Assembly (NCBI RefSeq): GCF_022458985.1
Contig: NC_061776.1
Location: 2,393,075-2,457,074 of the forward strand
Direction: 5' to 3'
DNA: 64,000 nt
Source of the DNA: Mugil cephalus
Lineage: Eukaryota > Chordata > Actinopteri > Mugiliformes > Mugilidae
Each line of letters opens with the position of its first letter. Position 1 is the first letter of the stretch. A program made the translations under genes and the position numbers. Below are positions 1 to 13,906 of this stretch, piece after piece. The notes beneath the pieces were generated by a model, which worked only from the letters and a program-made list of their open reading frames with translations, was not told the DNA's origin and ran no database searches.

Positions 1-1524
1 CATCACACACTTAAGATGAACTTTCAGAGAAATTCATCTCTCCAGTCTCAGACATGCACACACAACCAGATCTGGCAACACTTCATGAATGTACCACACA
101 CCAAAATGTGGCACATTGTGTCAATAAAAAAAAAAAACGAGTTCTCCAAATGGAGTTGTACTTTTAAAAGTCTCATCTCTCAGCAGTTCCCTTGGCTGTT
201 GTGAAAGCGCTGACGTCATCATCCAGATTTTAAATCCTAAACATCGAATGTATTTAATTGTAATGTAATTAAGATTTAGGATGGCCACGCCAAGTTTAAG
301 TTTAAAACTGGATCTGTAAAACCTCAAATTAACAGAAAATCTAAGTGTAACCTAGGTACAAGCGAGGTCCCAGAGCCATACAGTCAAATATGGTGACTGT
401 AGTTTATTTCCAAACTATTTCTGAAATTAAATCTTTCCTCTCACTTTTATAACCTTAAAAAAAAACATTTAATTCATGCTTTTACTTAGCCATCTCCTTT
501 TAATCCCCTCTAGGAATCTAACAACATCTGAGACAATCCCCAGCTACTCCAATGAAAATGTCATTGTCTAAATAAAGCAGTCTACAATAACACAGACAAG
601 ATGAGTAAACAGACAGGTGTGAGATGGGAATAGGGATGTGAAAGTGCTTTCCATGCTGAGGCACTGCTGGGAATTCTGGGCCACCTGGTGAGGTATGAAA
701 CTTTCCCCTCTGACAAGGAGGTTCCCAAACATCATCTCCCGTTTAAGCTCCATCATCGGCCCTCGTGATCACTTCATATAAAACAGCTATGGAAAGGCAC
801 ACATGGAGGTCACGAGCAATAAATAGATAAGAGTGTTGCTTCCTCTCTTGGCTATTTATTCTTCCAACAACTGGAACCCAATGGAACCTTCCTCCATCTT
901 TTAAAAGCTGTAGTTTTACAGATGATAAATGAGTATCTGTTACTGGAACTGGAAACTAATCATCACTGTCCTGCCAGGGGGTCAGTAATCAAAAAAATGT
1001 TGCACAAGAGTTTGTTGCCATTCAACAGCAACATATCCTTTTACAATCTAGTAGGGACTTAACGGCAACTAATGGAAACATCAACACAGCAACCTCAAAA
1101 GGGTTCATCACATTTAAATGACAATGTACTAAATTTATATCCAGCTGAGGATGGAAACTACATGTCGTGTGAAAGCAGCTGTCTTGGAAACGGCTGGTGT
1201 GGAGTCGCCATGGAGATCGGGTTACTACAACAGATAAGCAGCCTGATATTTCAACATACGGCATCAGACAAATACTGTCTGATAAAATGCCTGTGATAGG
1301 ACAATGGTAAAGGATTTCACCATACAGTTTATAACAATGGCGTTGTGTATTTTAGTCCATTGTAAGCTCCATTTATCAATAGTGTGTCACGGTATTTGGC
1401 AGTGAGGTTGTTCACATTCTTCTGTCTGAGGATATATTGTATTTACATGGACACTAGTATTTCTCTCATGTAGCCACCACAATCACAACAGAGAGATTTA
1501 GTACCTGCTGCTTTCTCTAGTAAG

Positions 1525-1712
1525 AAAAATAAATCCATTCTCTCTGGGCATGTCTGCTTCACATAGGGTAAACATCAGGTGAGGGGTTCCCAGGAGGGAC
1601 AGAAACATGGAGGTAGAAGAACAACCAGTTGGTGAAACAAGTGTTTGGAAAAGATGAACCAATCTAGAATCCATGTGGACAGAGACATTGGACACTTGGA
1701 GACAGCTTTCGT
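1525..1712. repeat. Dispersed repeat, copy 1 of a pair in this window
   Basis: Shares an AAATCCATTC...CTCTG-GCATGTCTGCT core, followed by AACAT-AGGTGAGG, AGAA-AACAAC and AATCCA blocks, with 24755-24895 in the same orientation. Family not identified; it appears to be an old DNA-element relic. Confidence 0.6.
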
Positions 1713-4700
1713 CCATCTTCTTCTACTGAATTAGGGTTGGTGTGGTTCAGTCATTTGAATTTGATTAGGGGTAGGTGGACAGTCCTTTTTCAGCTAGTGG
1801 AACGTGGGCTGACTTTTGTGGTTGTGGTTACCTCGTGGACACTTGTAAATGCATATATCTTCTCTTTTTATCTGGTGCCAAAATAAACTGTTTAGTTGGA
1901 ATTTAGGCCACTGTTTTCTGACTCTTCACGATGTTGAGGTCAAGGCTCTATGGGGATGTCTTCAGTTCTCTGTGTGACTCTAACTGGAAGTCTGGGCTCG
2001 TTATTAAACTGCAGAAACACTCTAGTGGCCTGATAGCAACTTAAGGATACACAGTTGAATTCTCAGCACATAGTGAAGAGAAGATCATTTAACAAGTGTA
2101 TTATTTATTAAGATTTTCAGGAAGAGATCAGATTTAATACGGAATTTCTAACACATCTCATATTTATTCTGCCTGGCAGCTCTCAAGGAAAAGCTGTGGT
2201 ATTTAAAGAGGTGAAAATTAGCATCCAGTGCTATTTCTCCAGGTTGATTTTCCCCTCCATGTTTAACTCCACACCTCTGCGACCATAACGTTTCCAAAGA
2301 AAACTAAACTCTACCCATGTCAACCCTTCTAACCGCAACTCCATCCAAACCTCGATACCTCGTAATCGCGCATTAGCCGGCTGCTAGGAACAAGCTTGAG
2401 AGGCCATGAGGAGCTATCTCATATACACCCACCTGACCCAAACCCCCTGGCCTTGTGTCACCCCGCTGGCCTTGTCTCAAATAACTCTTGAGACGAAAGG
2501 TCGACCCGCTGCCACCCTCTCGACTTCCAGGCACATGCCCCTGTAGGAGGTTGGTTTCCACAAAACATGTGACAGACAAACTGTGAAGCAATAACGCAGT
2601 ATGGAGGGATGGACACAATCAGTTCCATGAAAAACAGATGAATACTGGGTAAGAGATCCAAGAATATGCACTCACAAATTTCTTTGGAAAACTGAGCATG
2701 GGAGGTGATCGGATTTAATATCCTCTGAGCAAAGTTATGGGCATTCATGCTCTGAAAATTCTTTTTTGCGGTCAAACTGTCACCTTTAATTTGAATCAAT
2801 CTTAACTTGAAGGTCTATTCAGAAATGTTTATTTTGGCCTCTGATGTGGGCAACAAATACATAAAGCCAAGGTCTGAAATATTCTTAGGTAGCAAGAGTG
2901 TGTAGAATGGTAGCTAGGCACTATGTACTTACAAGCCTGCACTTGATCTAAATAAAATGTTAAATCTTGAAGTGAACTGCTAAAACAGACTAGCTAAACT
3001 TGATCAAACTGGTGTGCACAAACCAAAAAAGGAGAACCAATGCTAAATCACTCTCAATGAACTGCTGCAATTGGTAGATTTCATTGCATATAGTAGCAGA
3101 TGTGATGAATATCCTGAAAATTCAGATTGAGACCACCTCTGTCCTCTCAGACTATTCAGAGAATAACTCCTCACTAAGTTATGATTTTAGGTTTAATCCG
3201 AAAGCATTTTCACAACTTGAAAAGGATCAGAGTAATCCCAATACACATGGGCTGCAAATCCTGACATTTTCAACCCCCCCGGTCACATGCTGCATGTGCT
3301 TCACTTTGGATACTGAGAAGAGAATGTATCGTGTTTCATTACAGACACCCCCAGCGACCACCCTCTGGTGCGTCATCAATCAGCCGGGACGTTTACACTT
3401 CACTACGTCAGTCAACACTTCAGCAGAAAAAACTTCACAGCCTCACCATAACACCACATTGGAGGCAGGGGATGAGGACGCCAGCAACACACGAGCAGCT
3501 GCTGGGCAGCTATCACTTTTTACCCAATCTGTAATCTCTAAAACAACATGGGCAGCGACATGTCTGAGCCTCTAACGAGCCGGGCACTTTTAAAAATAGA
3601 GCCAGACAAACAATGCGAGGAATGGCGTCAAAAAACATCTCAGCACTTCACTTCTGATTGGAAAGAATGGAGGGGGGCAGGCGGTGGGGGTTAGTAAATA
3701 TGTTTACCCAGCTGTTGGTGTGATGCAGCTAATACTTGTTTGTGTTCTGCATACTGAAAAATTTAGTGCCTGCCTGTCTCTGCGCAAAAAAACTACGAGT
3801 GATATAAGACACCAGTGTTATGGAGAGACGTGGAGCATTGATGATGCAACCTCGACGGAACAACCCTGGGATTTTTGTGGACTGAAAATCAAAAAGCCAA
3901 AATAAATAAATAAATAAAGCACACAACAAAGCACAACTGAATACATACCTACATACATACACAACAAGTTCGCAGTCTCCTATATGATAGATTGACTAGC
4001 AAACATTGTAAATGTTCTATCTAAGCACTACAACAATTCCACGTCCAATGTCTTCCGGGTGAAGAAATCTCACAACCTTAAACTTTAAAATAAAGTCAAA
4101 TAAGATTAAAACTTTCAAATAACTTAAACATTGGCAGCTTTGTGTGACCTGGGTGAGCTGGTAAGGACATGCTTTCCTCTCCAGCTCGCGTGGCCGTACC
4201 TCAGTCCTGCCCCACGATCTTCAGGAGACATGTCAAAAGCCTCAGGTACCTTCAGAAGACTCGACGACACGACCAAAGGCAGCCAAAAACGAGACCAGTT
4301 ACACGTTCAGAGATGGAAAGCAAGAAGACTTTTTTCGTTTTTTGTTTTTTTCCAAGTGGTAAGAAAATGCAAAACTTCGGTTTTTAAGTGGCACGCTGTG
4401 CGAGAGCAGTTTGTGTTTATCTTCAATGGAGCCCTGGTTGGAGTATTTCAAGCAGCCTCATCTAAAAATAACCGAGTCACACTACATTCCATCCGGCAGC
4501 CACCAGGAGGGCAGAGAGGATGGGGCGGGGGGCAGAAACGGCCCCCACCCAACAACAACCACATCCCAAACACACCTACTCTTGTGACAGTGACACTAGA
4601 GAAGTGACATGTGTGTCACACTGTGTTGTTTTCTAATGATGCATTTGACATTTTGGGAAATGCACTCATCTGATCAGCTTGATATGTGACGCTACCAACT

Positions 4701-5239
4701 AAGGACTGGAAACGTAGGGAAAATACTAACCTGACTCTTAACAAAATACAGCTAATGCACGCCTTAAGCTTGATAATAAACATCACATTTGTTCCCTATG
4801 AAAACCAGGTTGTACTTCCCAGTCAAGTGACACAAGCTACGTTCGGATGTCTGAGCCCCTCACCCTGAGCTACCTGAGGGAGGAACCTCATTTCAGTCAC
4901 TTGTCACTAATCATTACCCAAAGTTAATTACCATCAAATATAAAATGAGTCGTAAATAGAACCAAGACAGCCTGATACAGTGTCCACCTTACTGCATCCA
5001 TCGCCCCGAACCACCTGTCCAGTCCCGCTCTATTGTACCATTACTCGTGAGCAACACCCCAACTCCTAGTGAACAATCCACCATTTCCTGGCAGAGCACC
5101 ATAGCCTTGGACTCGGAGGTGCCAGTCCTCATCCCAATCCCTGCAAACCACCCAGTTCACGCCCGACGAAGCCAAGGTAACTGTATCACCTGCAAAAAAA
5201 GATGATGAAGAGCTGTGCACCTTCTCAGGAAAGTAACAG

Positions 5240-5644
5240 CTCTAACTGTTAGCAGGTTAATGGTTTGGCTGACTGCACTGTCTGTTGGGCATCTGCACTC
5301 ACAGACACTTTGCAGACACTTTACACTTTATATAACATCACACTAAGACACTTTGGATCCACACTGAGAAACTCTGGGACCGAGACACTTTAAACTCTCT
5401 ATATATGTCATATCTGTACACAAATGTTGTATATTCCAGGTTAATAGGACTGTAGATTGGACTATATATTTCTTTTGTAATTCTTACTTACTAACTCATC
5501 CTTTTATCTTAATTTTACCATATTTTCTTCTTATTTTGATTCTTATTCCTATGTCTATGTCTGGTTCGTATATGTTCTTTGTTATCCTGAGACTCTTGGA
5601 CAAAATTTTCCTGTGAGGATCAATAAAGTGATCTTGAATCTTGA
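5240..5644 (+). mobile_element. LINE 3' end (Rex1/L2-type), 5'-truncated
   Basis: The tail reads GAGACTCTTGGACAAAATTTTCC, a short gap, then GATCAATAAAGTGATC and ends in a repeated ATCTTGA-type word. This is the usual 3' end of teleost Rex1/L2-like non-LTR elements: 5'-truncated, with short tail repeats and no target-primed poly(A). No reverse-transcriptase coding remains. Confidence 0.6.
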
Positions 5645-6849
5645 GATACAGCTCATGGTTTCAAGCCTTGTTAAAAAAAAAAGCCCAAAATAAGAAAAGA
5701 TAAAGTCGAGAACCTGTTGAGTGTTTAGTTTAACCACCCAGAATGCTTATGCTAGTGCAGCCCATCATGACAAAACAATGCAGTCAAAGCATAGAAATCA
5801 TCCAGCAACAAACCACAGCAGCCAGGAAGACATATGATGACATCATGTCTCTACTCGTTAGAAGGAGCAACCAACCCTAAAAAACAAAAATCTAAAATGA
5901 ACCAATCTGGTGCAGACTCATGAAGCATAAACTCAGATCAAATTTGATCACAAAATGATGAAAAAGAATGATTATACCTTGACTTCTTCATAAGTCCTGT
6001 ACATTTAAACCATTTGAATTTGCTGTTAACACTTTAAGACCTGAACATCTGCCTGCGCATAAAAAAAAGCTTGTGGTATTTGAATTACTGTACCTCACAG
6101 ATGGACGTAATTCAAAGTGTGGCTCAACACTGGGAAGTTGCGCTTTCTGGGCAAAAAAAAGCTGCCATTACCATAATGATGACGCACCGCTGTGGTTGGC
6201 TGCAGGCTGGGAGAGCGACACAAGACCGCGGAGCCTCAGGAAGAGAGAGTTGTTTGTTGGTAAAAAACATAGTTATACCCTTGAGATGTCACAAAAGGTC
6301 TTCCAGACAAAAGCACAACTTACCCATGTTCAGCCACACTTTGAGTTTTGTCAACAGAACAAACCACTGTGAGTTACGGTAAATCACAAATAAAATGTTT
6401 GAGATTACAAGGAAAACTCACAAATACATTGCATAATGCTTATTGTGGACATATGACTGCATCACATCATCTGATTGTGATGAAACACTCACGGCTGTTT
6501 TGTGTGGTTGTTTTCTTCCAGTCGAGCCCACGTCCAATCAGAGGGGCCGCTCCGAAGCACACCCCCTACAGGCTACCCAATTAGACGTCTAGATCACTTC
6601 CGGCAGTGAAGAAACAGCTGAGTCACACACACGCACACACAAACATATATACAGATATCATGTACACACTGCACTCAGGTTTCACAGCTGTTAACACACT
6701 CATGTCTTAACACATGGTCGTACGACACGACTTTCCTCGAAGTCAAATGCAGCAAAAACATAAATCACTCTGAGTCACAGCACGTTTCGTTTACGTCTGT
6801 CTCAAGCGTGATCATTGAAAAAAACACAAACATGTTATTCTGTCTGAAT

Positions 6850-7028
6850 GCCTAATCCTCACCCTGACCTCATTAAGGGTGTAACCTCAGCCGTATAAAC
6901 CAAGCGTTAACCCTAAAAACGTCGTGAGGAAAAATGTCCTCACAACTACAAATGTCCTCATAATATGGGTGGGCTGTCAAGGACTGATCACAACTAAATA
7001 AAGACACACACACACACACACACACACA
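6850..7028 (-). repeat. AACCCTAA-containing dispersed repeat ending in (AC)n
   Basis: Contains CTAATCCTCACCC, TTAACCCTAAAAAC and two TGTCCTCA words, then runs into an (AC)n tract at 7004-7028. It is the reverse orientation of the tandem units at 20086-20611 (TTAGGG-type words, fall in AGTCCTCA, and GT tract). Confidence 0.55.
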
Positions 7029-7412
7029 TCTATGGCATGCGGTTACATTTTTCCTTTTTTTTTAATGACAGATTCCCACATTGTGAACTCGTACTCAGTA
7101 ATTTAATTTGTCAATTCTTGTTTACATTTATGTATTTTTAGTCAGGACAGTGTATTTAGAAAAGAAGGTTCACTCACCAAAAGCACATATTAATTTAGAC
7201 TATTCATTATTTATTCATCTCTGCTCTGATGTTAGTTATTTCAGAGGAGATACATAACTTTAACATCAACATCAACATGATCGCGTCAGTTACTAACATT
7301 AGCAGTGGACCCATGTTTCAGTTAAATATTGTTTAGATTCATTTCTTATTTAGTTACTTAACAACTCCAAAGACAAAATGTTTCAGAAAGCTCTCATTAC
7401 AAATGCACAGAC

Positions 7413-8587
7413 GGCAATCAGCCACAACATTATGACCGAGAGAAGAAAAAAAGCATTTAAACCTTGTGACAATTCACTGTTCTGCTGGGAAACTTTTGGA
7501 CCTGGCATTCATCAGTGTGTTACTTGTTACTTGGATGGGACATACAGCACCCACCTAGACCAGACCATGCACCCCCCACCCACACCCACACAAACATGAA
7601 CAACAGCACAAGGTGTTGACCTGGCCTCCAACTTCACTGGATCCCAAACTGATCAAGTATCTGTGGGATGATCCACAGAGGCCCCTCCCCTCAAAAGCAC
7701 ACGTTAACAATATCCTGTTGCCAGACACCACAGGACACCCCCAGAAGGATGGTGCCACTTTTCTGATGAGTCACAATTGTTTTGGAGGCCTACACAACCA
7801 GTGTTGGGCACGTTACTTTTAAAAAGTAATTACTTATAATTACTAGTTACTTCTCCCAAAAAGTAACTGAGTTAGTAACTGAATTACTCCACTATAAAAA
7901 AAGTAACTAGTTACCAGGGAAAGTAACTATTGCGATACTCTTCTTTTTTTTTAAGTTTAAATATGTCTAATCATTTGATTTTTGTTTATTAGCAGGTTTC
8001 ACAAGTCAGTTGCATATAGAATTGTATAGACACGTACTTGCACAGAACTTTTAATATTTATTGCCCCTCAGACTCCAACTGGTAACATATAAGGCTTTCA
8101 CATCGGCTAAAGTCCCGGGTCAGACCTCCACCTGTGAGAGCTGCTGCCTGTTTTTTCCTCCCTCATACGTCATCACGTACATTGCAGATAAAGTTTTAGT
8201 TTGTTGATGACCTGAAGATTGGACCCGTCAAACCCCTGGTCTTTCTAAAGGCTGCTGATATTAGAATAAAGTTGACTACGAGCACGGTTGGCTTATAGTG
8301 AAAGCCTACTGCACCTTAGCCAATCATCATGACCTATGCGGTTGTTTCGACCCTACCTCCTCTCCTCGCCAAAAAAAAAAAAAAAACGGAAAACGAAAAA
8401 ACCAGCTTCGTGGCTGAGAACCAAGTAACGCGCCCCATTTAATTTTCAGTAACGGAAACGGCGTTAAAAAGATGAAAACAGTAATCAGTTAGATTACCCC
8501 ATTTGTAATACCGTTCATTTTAACGCCGTTATTCCCATCCCTGTACACAATATCAGGAAGGTGGTCATAATGTTATGCCTGATTGGT
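7413..8587. mobile_element. Tc1/mariner-like element relic interrupted by a hAT element
   Basis: The left end CAATCAGCCACAACATTATGACC and right end GGTCATAATGTTATGCCTGATTGG form inverted termini of a very common fish Tc1/mariner family. The interior keeps a decayed C-terminal transposase part (ATCAAGTATCTGTGGGATGA, encoding L-I-K-Y-L-W-D-D) and CCAGACACCACAGGACACC near the right end. It is interrupted by the hAT insertion at 7799-8543. Confidence 0.72.
7799..8543. mobile_element. hAT non-autonomous element, 745 bp, nested in the mariner relic
   Basis: Starts CAGTGTTGGGCACG and ends CCCATCCCTG, the complementary terminus of a widespread fish hAT family whose left arm is full of AAAAAGTAACT words. 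Flanking 8-bp target copies are TACACAAC (7791-7798) and TACACAAT (8544-8551), 7 of 8 identical. No transposase is present. Confidence 0.8.
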
Positions 8588-10786
8588 GTATAATAGTGGT
8601 TGACACACAGATCAGCCCTGTTGAGTGGGTGGTTTTTAATGTGACCCATTGTGTGTTCACACTAACCCCAGGAATGAGGTCAAATGTGTCCCAGACCACT
8701 TCCATATGTGGACTGAGGTCCGTTCTCTCAAATGCATCCTCACTGAGTGTTGCTTCGGACAGATGTTAAAGACACCTTAAATTTTCAGCCACAGATGTCG
8801 CAGCTTGGTTTTCTACTTAAACCGACGGCCCAATTTTCAAGTGTGAACATTTTGAGACCTGCTGTTCTTATTCTCCGTAACCGGAATAAAGAATTATATA
8901 ATCCTGACTTCATTAGGGTGTCCTGCTATTTGCTTTTGTGTTTGCAGCTTTCTCTGCTGCCAAGTGGCCAAAATTCATAACATGCAAAGCAGCTACGCCA
9001 GAGTTCCGCTGTCAGCGTGAACAATGTACAATTTCACCAGCAACTATATGTGTTTTCATGACCACGCATTCACAGGGGCGGCTGGCTCAAAGTCTGCAGC
9101 TGTCAGATCGCATTTTGGGTCAGCAGCTAATCTCCTCCAAGCCTTTGCCCAAGACTTGCTCTGAGCCTGATGTACAATTACCCACGAGACACCTATGACC
9201 GACAACAGCAGGTGGCAACAACACAACACAATCCCAGTCTGCTGGCCAAATGTCAAAGAGTCAAAGACAGTTTAGAAGTGTCAAAGAGACATTTAGCCAC
9301 ATATGCTAAGTGGGAAATCAGTGAAGTTTGCAAGTTACACTATGATGTTGTTCAGAGGCAAAGATGTTTTTAACATTAACTATGATGTGTGAGTGTGAAT
9401 AGGGACCTTTGGTGCGTGTCACCCATCTCTGTATCAACATTTAACTCCATTGTCATGTAAACTAAATAAACCTACTGATCAAACAATGGCAAATTACGTA
9501 AGACTTGAGATGCTGATACATTCATGTAGTTTTTATATGGAGTTTATATGGAGCCATAAAACTTTTTTTTTTTTTTGAATTCAGAATAAACTCTGATAAA
9601 ATAAACTTGAGGGATTAACATAAAGAAAAATGAAATGTCTAAATATATGTATTTTGATCATACATAAATATATAAATAATATTTTTTGTTTTTATATTTG
9701 TAAATTATTTGATAAAATAGCATTTATTTTTGTGCTTTTATTTTTTTCATTTTTTATTTCTTTTTCTGTAAAATGGCACAATATAAAAATCAAAATCATT
9801 TCAAACAATAATTATTAAAAAAAAGACAAAACGGAAGAACATGGTTTCTGCACAAATCTACAAAAATAAACTAACAAATGTGAAAATAAACTAATTACAA
9901 AGATGTTAATATATATAAAAGTTATTACCTGTTTAATATTTCCGTATTTCTTTATTCATTTATTTATTATTTTACTATTTTTTTTCTTTTAAATTGCACT
10001 CCCATGTCTCCTCGTTCTGAATTGTCCCTGACCCAGACCCAACCCACTGTCACTTACATAACTCAGATCTGTTGCATCCACCCTGGCGCCCACAAATCCC
10101 CGTCACCTCCGCTGAATCCCACCGCGCATCGAGTAACGGAACACCACCCAACACGCGCTGGCTTTAAAAATGAGGGCTGGCGTGTCAACAAGAGCCCCAA
10201 TGTGACTCCTCCAACACTGCCAACACCAGACTGAGTCAGCCAAATGGGTCATGACTCATTAGAAAACACGAAACTGATATAAAGTGGAGATGAAGACCAG
10301 TGAGGATGTGTCTGCTGACCTGAGAGCATGTAGACGTGGAGGAAAGTGAACAGCCCTTGGTCTTCTTCTCCGTTGTGGTTTGTCTGAACTCACTGTAATG
10401 GTGCAGTATGAGTCCACCTCCACATAGATGTGAACCAGAGGGCGGAGCAGGTCTCTGGAGAATGAGGTGCTGCTCGTAGTCTGCTGGCCTTCACGGAGTC
10501 CGTTCTAGATCTGGATCCGAAACAAATCTTCATGTGTTGATCCAGTTTCCCCAAACTATTTTAGATCTCCATGCTCTGCTGCCTTAGAAACCTTCAGCCC
10601 GCACGATTTGATGCTGAGAAATCCGCTCTTTACTCACGATAGCCTGACTCTTCTGACTTCAGAGTCTTTCTGTCGTTGTGATGTTTCCCACAGTCTGCAA
10701 ACGTTCTGCTGGAAGCTTTCAGCTGATCAACAACAAGCTTCTGCCAAGTTGATTGTACCCAACTGAGTATCAACAGAAGGACATCT

Positions 10787-11730
10787 GGGGCCGTATTTAT
10801 CAAGTGCCTTAAGTGCTGAAAATTTGTGGAATTTAGTCCTACTCTCAGACTTAAGAATTAAAGCTATTTATCAACTTTCTGAAGTCTAAGAATCTCCTAC
10901 TCCTCTAGATGTTTCAGAGACCTCCAGAGGAGTCCTAAGTGGTTAGGAGTTGCCAGTAGAGGACGACATTGAGGCCAGAGAGACATGTGAGAGATGTTTT
11001 GGCTTTTTTGACGACGGACAGCTGGTCAAACGATGAAGGTTTGGACGGAGCAGGTATTATCTGTGTCATAGATTTATAAAGGACGTCATCTCACCAGTAA
11101 CCACACGCAGCAGAGCTTTCACACCGGAATTAAAAGTCATCGTACAGGAAAAGTGCAACAGTGTAACGCTGATGATTCAAGACCTTCACAACTGTCCCTT
11201 AGCAGAACTGTTCTGGAAACAACAATGGTCCTTACTGCCACCAACCTTCGTCATGGGTTTCTCTGACTTCCCGACTACAGCCCGGTTAGTTTCACAGTCG
11301 GTGCAATCGACAGCACACATGTTAGGATTATTGATCCAAGAGTGGACGAGAACATCTATGCCTACAGGAAAAGGTTTTTGATACAACATCTTGGATGTGT
11401 TAAGTGGCCTGGTCCATTTAACCATTCACTGAGATGCTCTCTAAGATATTTCAGTATTCTTAGTTAAATTGTTCCATTCAGACATTGGTCATTTCTATGG
11501 ACTTGGAAATGACGTCATAATCTAAAATTCCGTTTACGGCTCATATTTTTGTCATAATTCACCTCTGAAACTGACTCTTAAGATTCAGTCCTACACTTCA
11601 CTAAAAGTGTGAGTGAGACACTTGATTAATACCTTTTAAGAGAAGCTTTTTTTTTATTTATTATTTACTCATATGTCAACTCTTAACAGTTCTTACGAGT
11701 AACTGTAAGAAGATTGATAAAAACGGCCCC
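10787..11730 (+). mobile_element. PIF/Harbinger transposon relic with a decayed transposase
   Basis: Inverted termini GGGGCCGTATTTATCAA (left) and TTGATAAAAACGGCCCC (right) differ at one base. Inside, a plus-strand frame around 11053-11185 reads RYYLCHRFIKDVISPVTTRS, and a second near 11288-11390 reads FTVGAIDSTHVRIID, the catalytic-domain signature (GAID-THVRI) of HARBI1-like nucleases. Most of the transposase is deleted. No convincing 3-bp target duplication is visible. Confidence 0.75.
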
Positions 11731-13875
11731 TGGGCTTTGACTAGATCACTGCCACCACTCCGAGCCAGAAATCTGAATCTTTCTTCTGAGTTTTAAAAGT
11801 CATCTGTCTTAAAACTATCAGATTATTTCCAGGTTTAAATGAAAATTAGACAAGGGGTCTTCAACGTTGTTTAGGCCAAAGACTCTCAAACTGATGGAGA
11901 GATTAAGTAGGGACCAACTACCTACTATATGTGTTCTATATTAAAATTTTTATTTTTAAATATACATCCTTATTATCATTTTGCATTCAGTATTAAGTTA
12001 TCCTGTATCCCTTTACTAAAATATGTTGGATTCATGTTAGTTGAAGACCTATGAATTAGACAGATTTCTGAAGTGCTCTGAGATTGAGAAGGTTATTTGT
12101 ATGTGATGTTGAAGAAGAAGAAAAACAGGTAACGGACGTGGATGGTTATTTAAAAAATATCTTATTGATGGTCTTCCTAAGCATTTTGACACAGCTATAC
12201 AACAAAGTCTGAGTCCTGATTTAATACAGACATTAGCGGCGGGATTAGATTAGACGGTCAGATGTGACCAATCAGCTCCGCATTGGTTTGAACAGTATGA
12301 CCCTCTGTTCAACTCCATGTGCGTTCGGTTTGACAGGATTTTATTCTCTGAGCCAGGAAAGAGTCTCTAAAAAAAGATGTCACTGAAGTCACTGATGTGC
12401 AGGTGGCGAACGTTTTATTTCCTGGTGGAACTATTTAAAGTTTAGTTTTTTATTAAATGCAGATGTGATTAGTTTGTGTATGTGTATGTTTTTATACCAG
12501 ACTGAGATCTAAATGGATATTTCCATGTGTCTCAGAGCAAAGCATGTGAAGGCTGAACTAATTTAAGCTGCTGACAAATAAAACCACTACACTTATTGAC
12601 TCAGGTTTCATTCTTAACTATACATTTGGATGTTTTAATTGGGGTTTTCCATTTCACTCTATTTCTAGAGGCTTTAACCGTAGACTGATTTAATAGAAAC
12701 GTTTTTACAACACATATCGTAATTATTCGCCTTCAATATTTTCACGTATTGAAAATAAAACTTCTCAATTAAAGTAAACTGAAAACCAGTGAAAAGGAAC
12801 TGATTTAATTTCTTCTACTGTTCGCTGAAAACAATTAGGCTTGAGTCACATATCAGGTTGGACCAGAGCAAAGCTGCAACCTCTTGGGCTGAAAAATGAA
12901 GTGAGAAAAACTGAAGTTCCAGCACAATGTCCACCAGAGGCGCTAACAGCTAATAGCAATCCCCATAGACCCCTTTCTCCTTCCCATATCCACCTCTCCA
13001 TGGTCATCCCAAAAAGTCTTCATCAGAGGTTTTTATCATCCACCTCTAAACTCTATCTTCTTCTCCACCGCCACCAGCGTCCAGACTCCAGCGGCTCCTG
13101 TTCCTGTCTAACTTCATCATCTGAGACCTTCCACGTTCAGGTTTCCTCAACAAACGTCCATCCGTCACCTGCTTGATCTCTCCTTATTAACGTGCATTAG
13201 TATTCTTTGCAAAACGCTAAATTCAGTTTCTTCATCAGAAGGAAAATGGTGCAGAAACGCTTAAGATCAACATCAAAACTGGCATCCAGGTCATGGCCTA
13301 TCCGAAAAAAACCTAAACGAAATAAACTCAGCTGAACATCCAAGTAGCTTCTTCAGCCATTAAAGACTGGCAGTTTTCATCTGGAGTCTTTGCGTACCAT
13401 TCATTGGGGAAAGAAAACAAGATCAAAACAGATTCGTCCAATTACTTGCGATTAACTGGTTGTTAACGGACCCTAATCATGTGAGTTTTAAGTGGTAAAC
13501 ACCCACAGATGTTCCCATTTAAACCCCAACTCCTCACCAGCCATTCAAACTTTTATGAAACGTATATAAGGAACCCAACTAGTTTCAGTTTACTTTTTTG
13601 GGATATTTTCAGTCAAATGTCAATCGTCGGCCTCGTCCAGCTGCAAAGGAGACAGTTTATGTCATCAAACAACAGAGTGGAGGATAAAATCAAATTCAGG
13701 AGTCACATTCATCCAGTTAAACTTTCGTCCATGTGATGTCAACAGTTTAAGTTGATCATCTTAGATCAGGGCAATCACCTCATGTATCTGTCAGTCTGTC
13801 GGATACATTTCAATTCAACACAGAAGCAACAAGCTCAGACCAAACATTCACATCCCACTCCCTCCAGTGTCCTAC

Positions 13876-13906
13876 CTTGACGTCATGCTGCGCCATAAGT
13901 GACCTC
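13876..13906 (-). CDS. retreg1: RETREG1-like coding exon 3 (31 nt)
   Basis: A 31-nt exon between acceptor TCCACAG and donor GTAGGA. It encodes GGHLWRSMTS, matching the conserved LWRSL motif that follows the first hairpin of RETREG1. It exits in phase 2 with AG, so the next exon should begin with one base completing Ser or Arg. Confidence 0.75.

Larger units (their letters stand above)
1..13875. other. Intron of the RETREG1-like gene, rich in repeats
   Basis: No exon with coding character or a family match was found on either strand. The longest open frames here lack ATG starts or known motifs. The stretch holds transposon relics (entered separately), AT-rich DNA around 9.6-10.0 kb and simple repeats. 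By position it should be intron 3 of the minus-strand RETREG1-like gene. Confidence 0.55.

Noticed and set aside
3084..3575. Open frame of about 163 codons
   Set aside because: No domain or family resemblance and ordinary noncoding base composition; treated as chance.
4131..4607. Open frame of about 158 codons on the plus strand
   Set aside because: It has no ATG at its 5' end, no recognisable domain, low-complexity Pro/Gly/Asn composition and no splice context; it lies inside the RETREG1-like intron.
12841..13176. Open frame of about 111 codons left of RETREG1-like exon 3
   Set aside because: Wrong strand for the gene, begins with TTG, contains no motif of the family.
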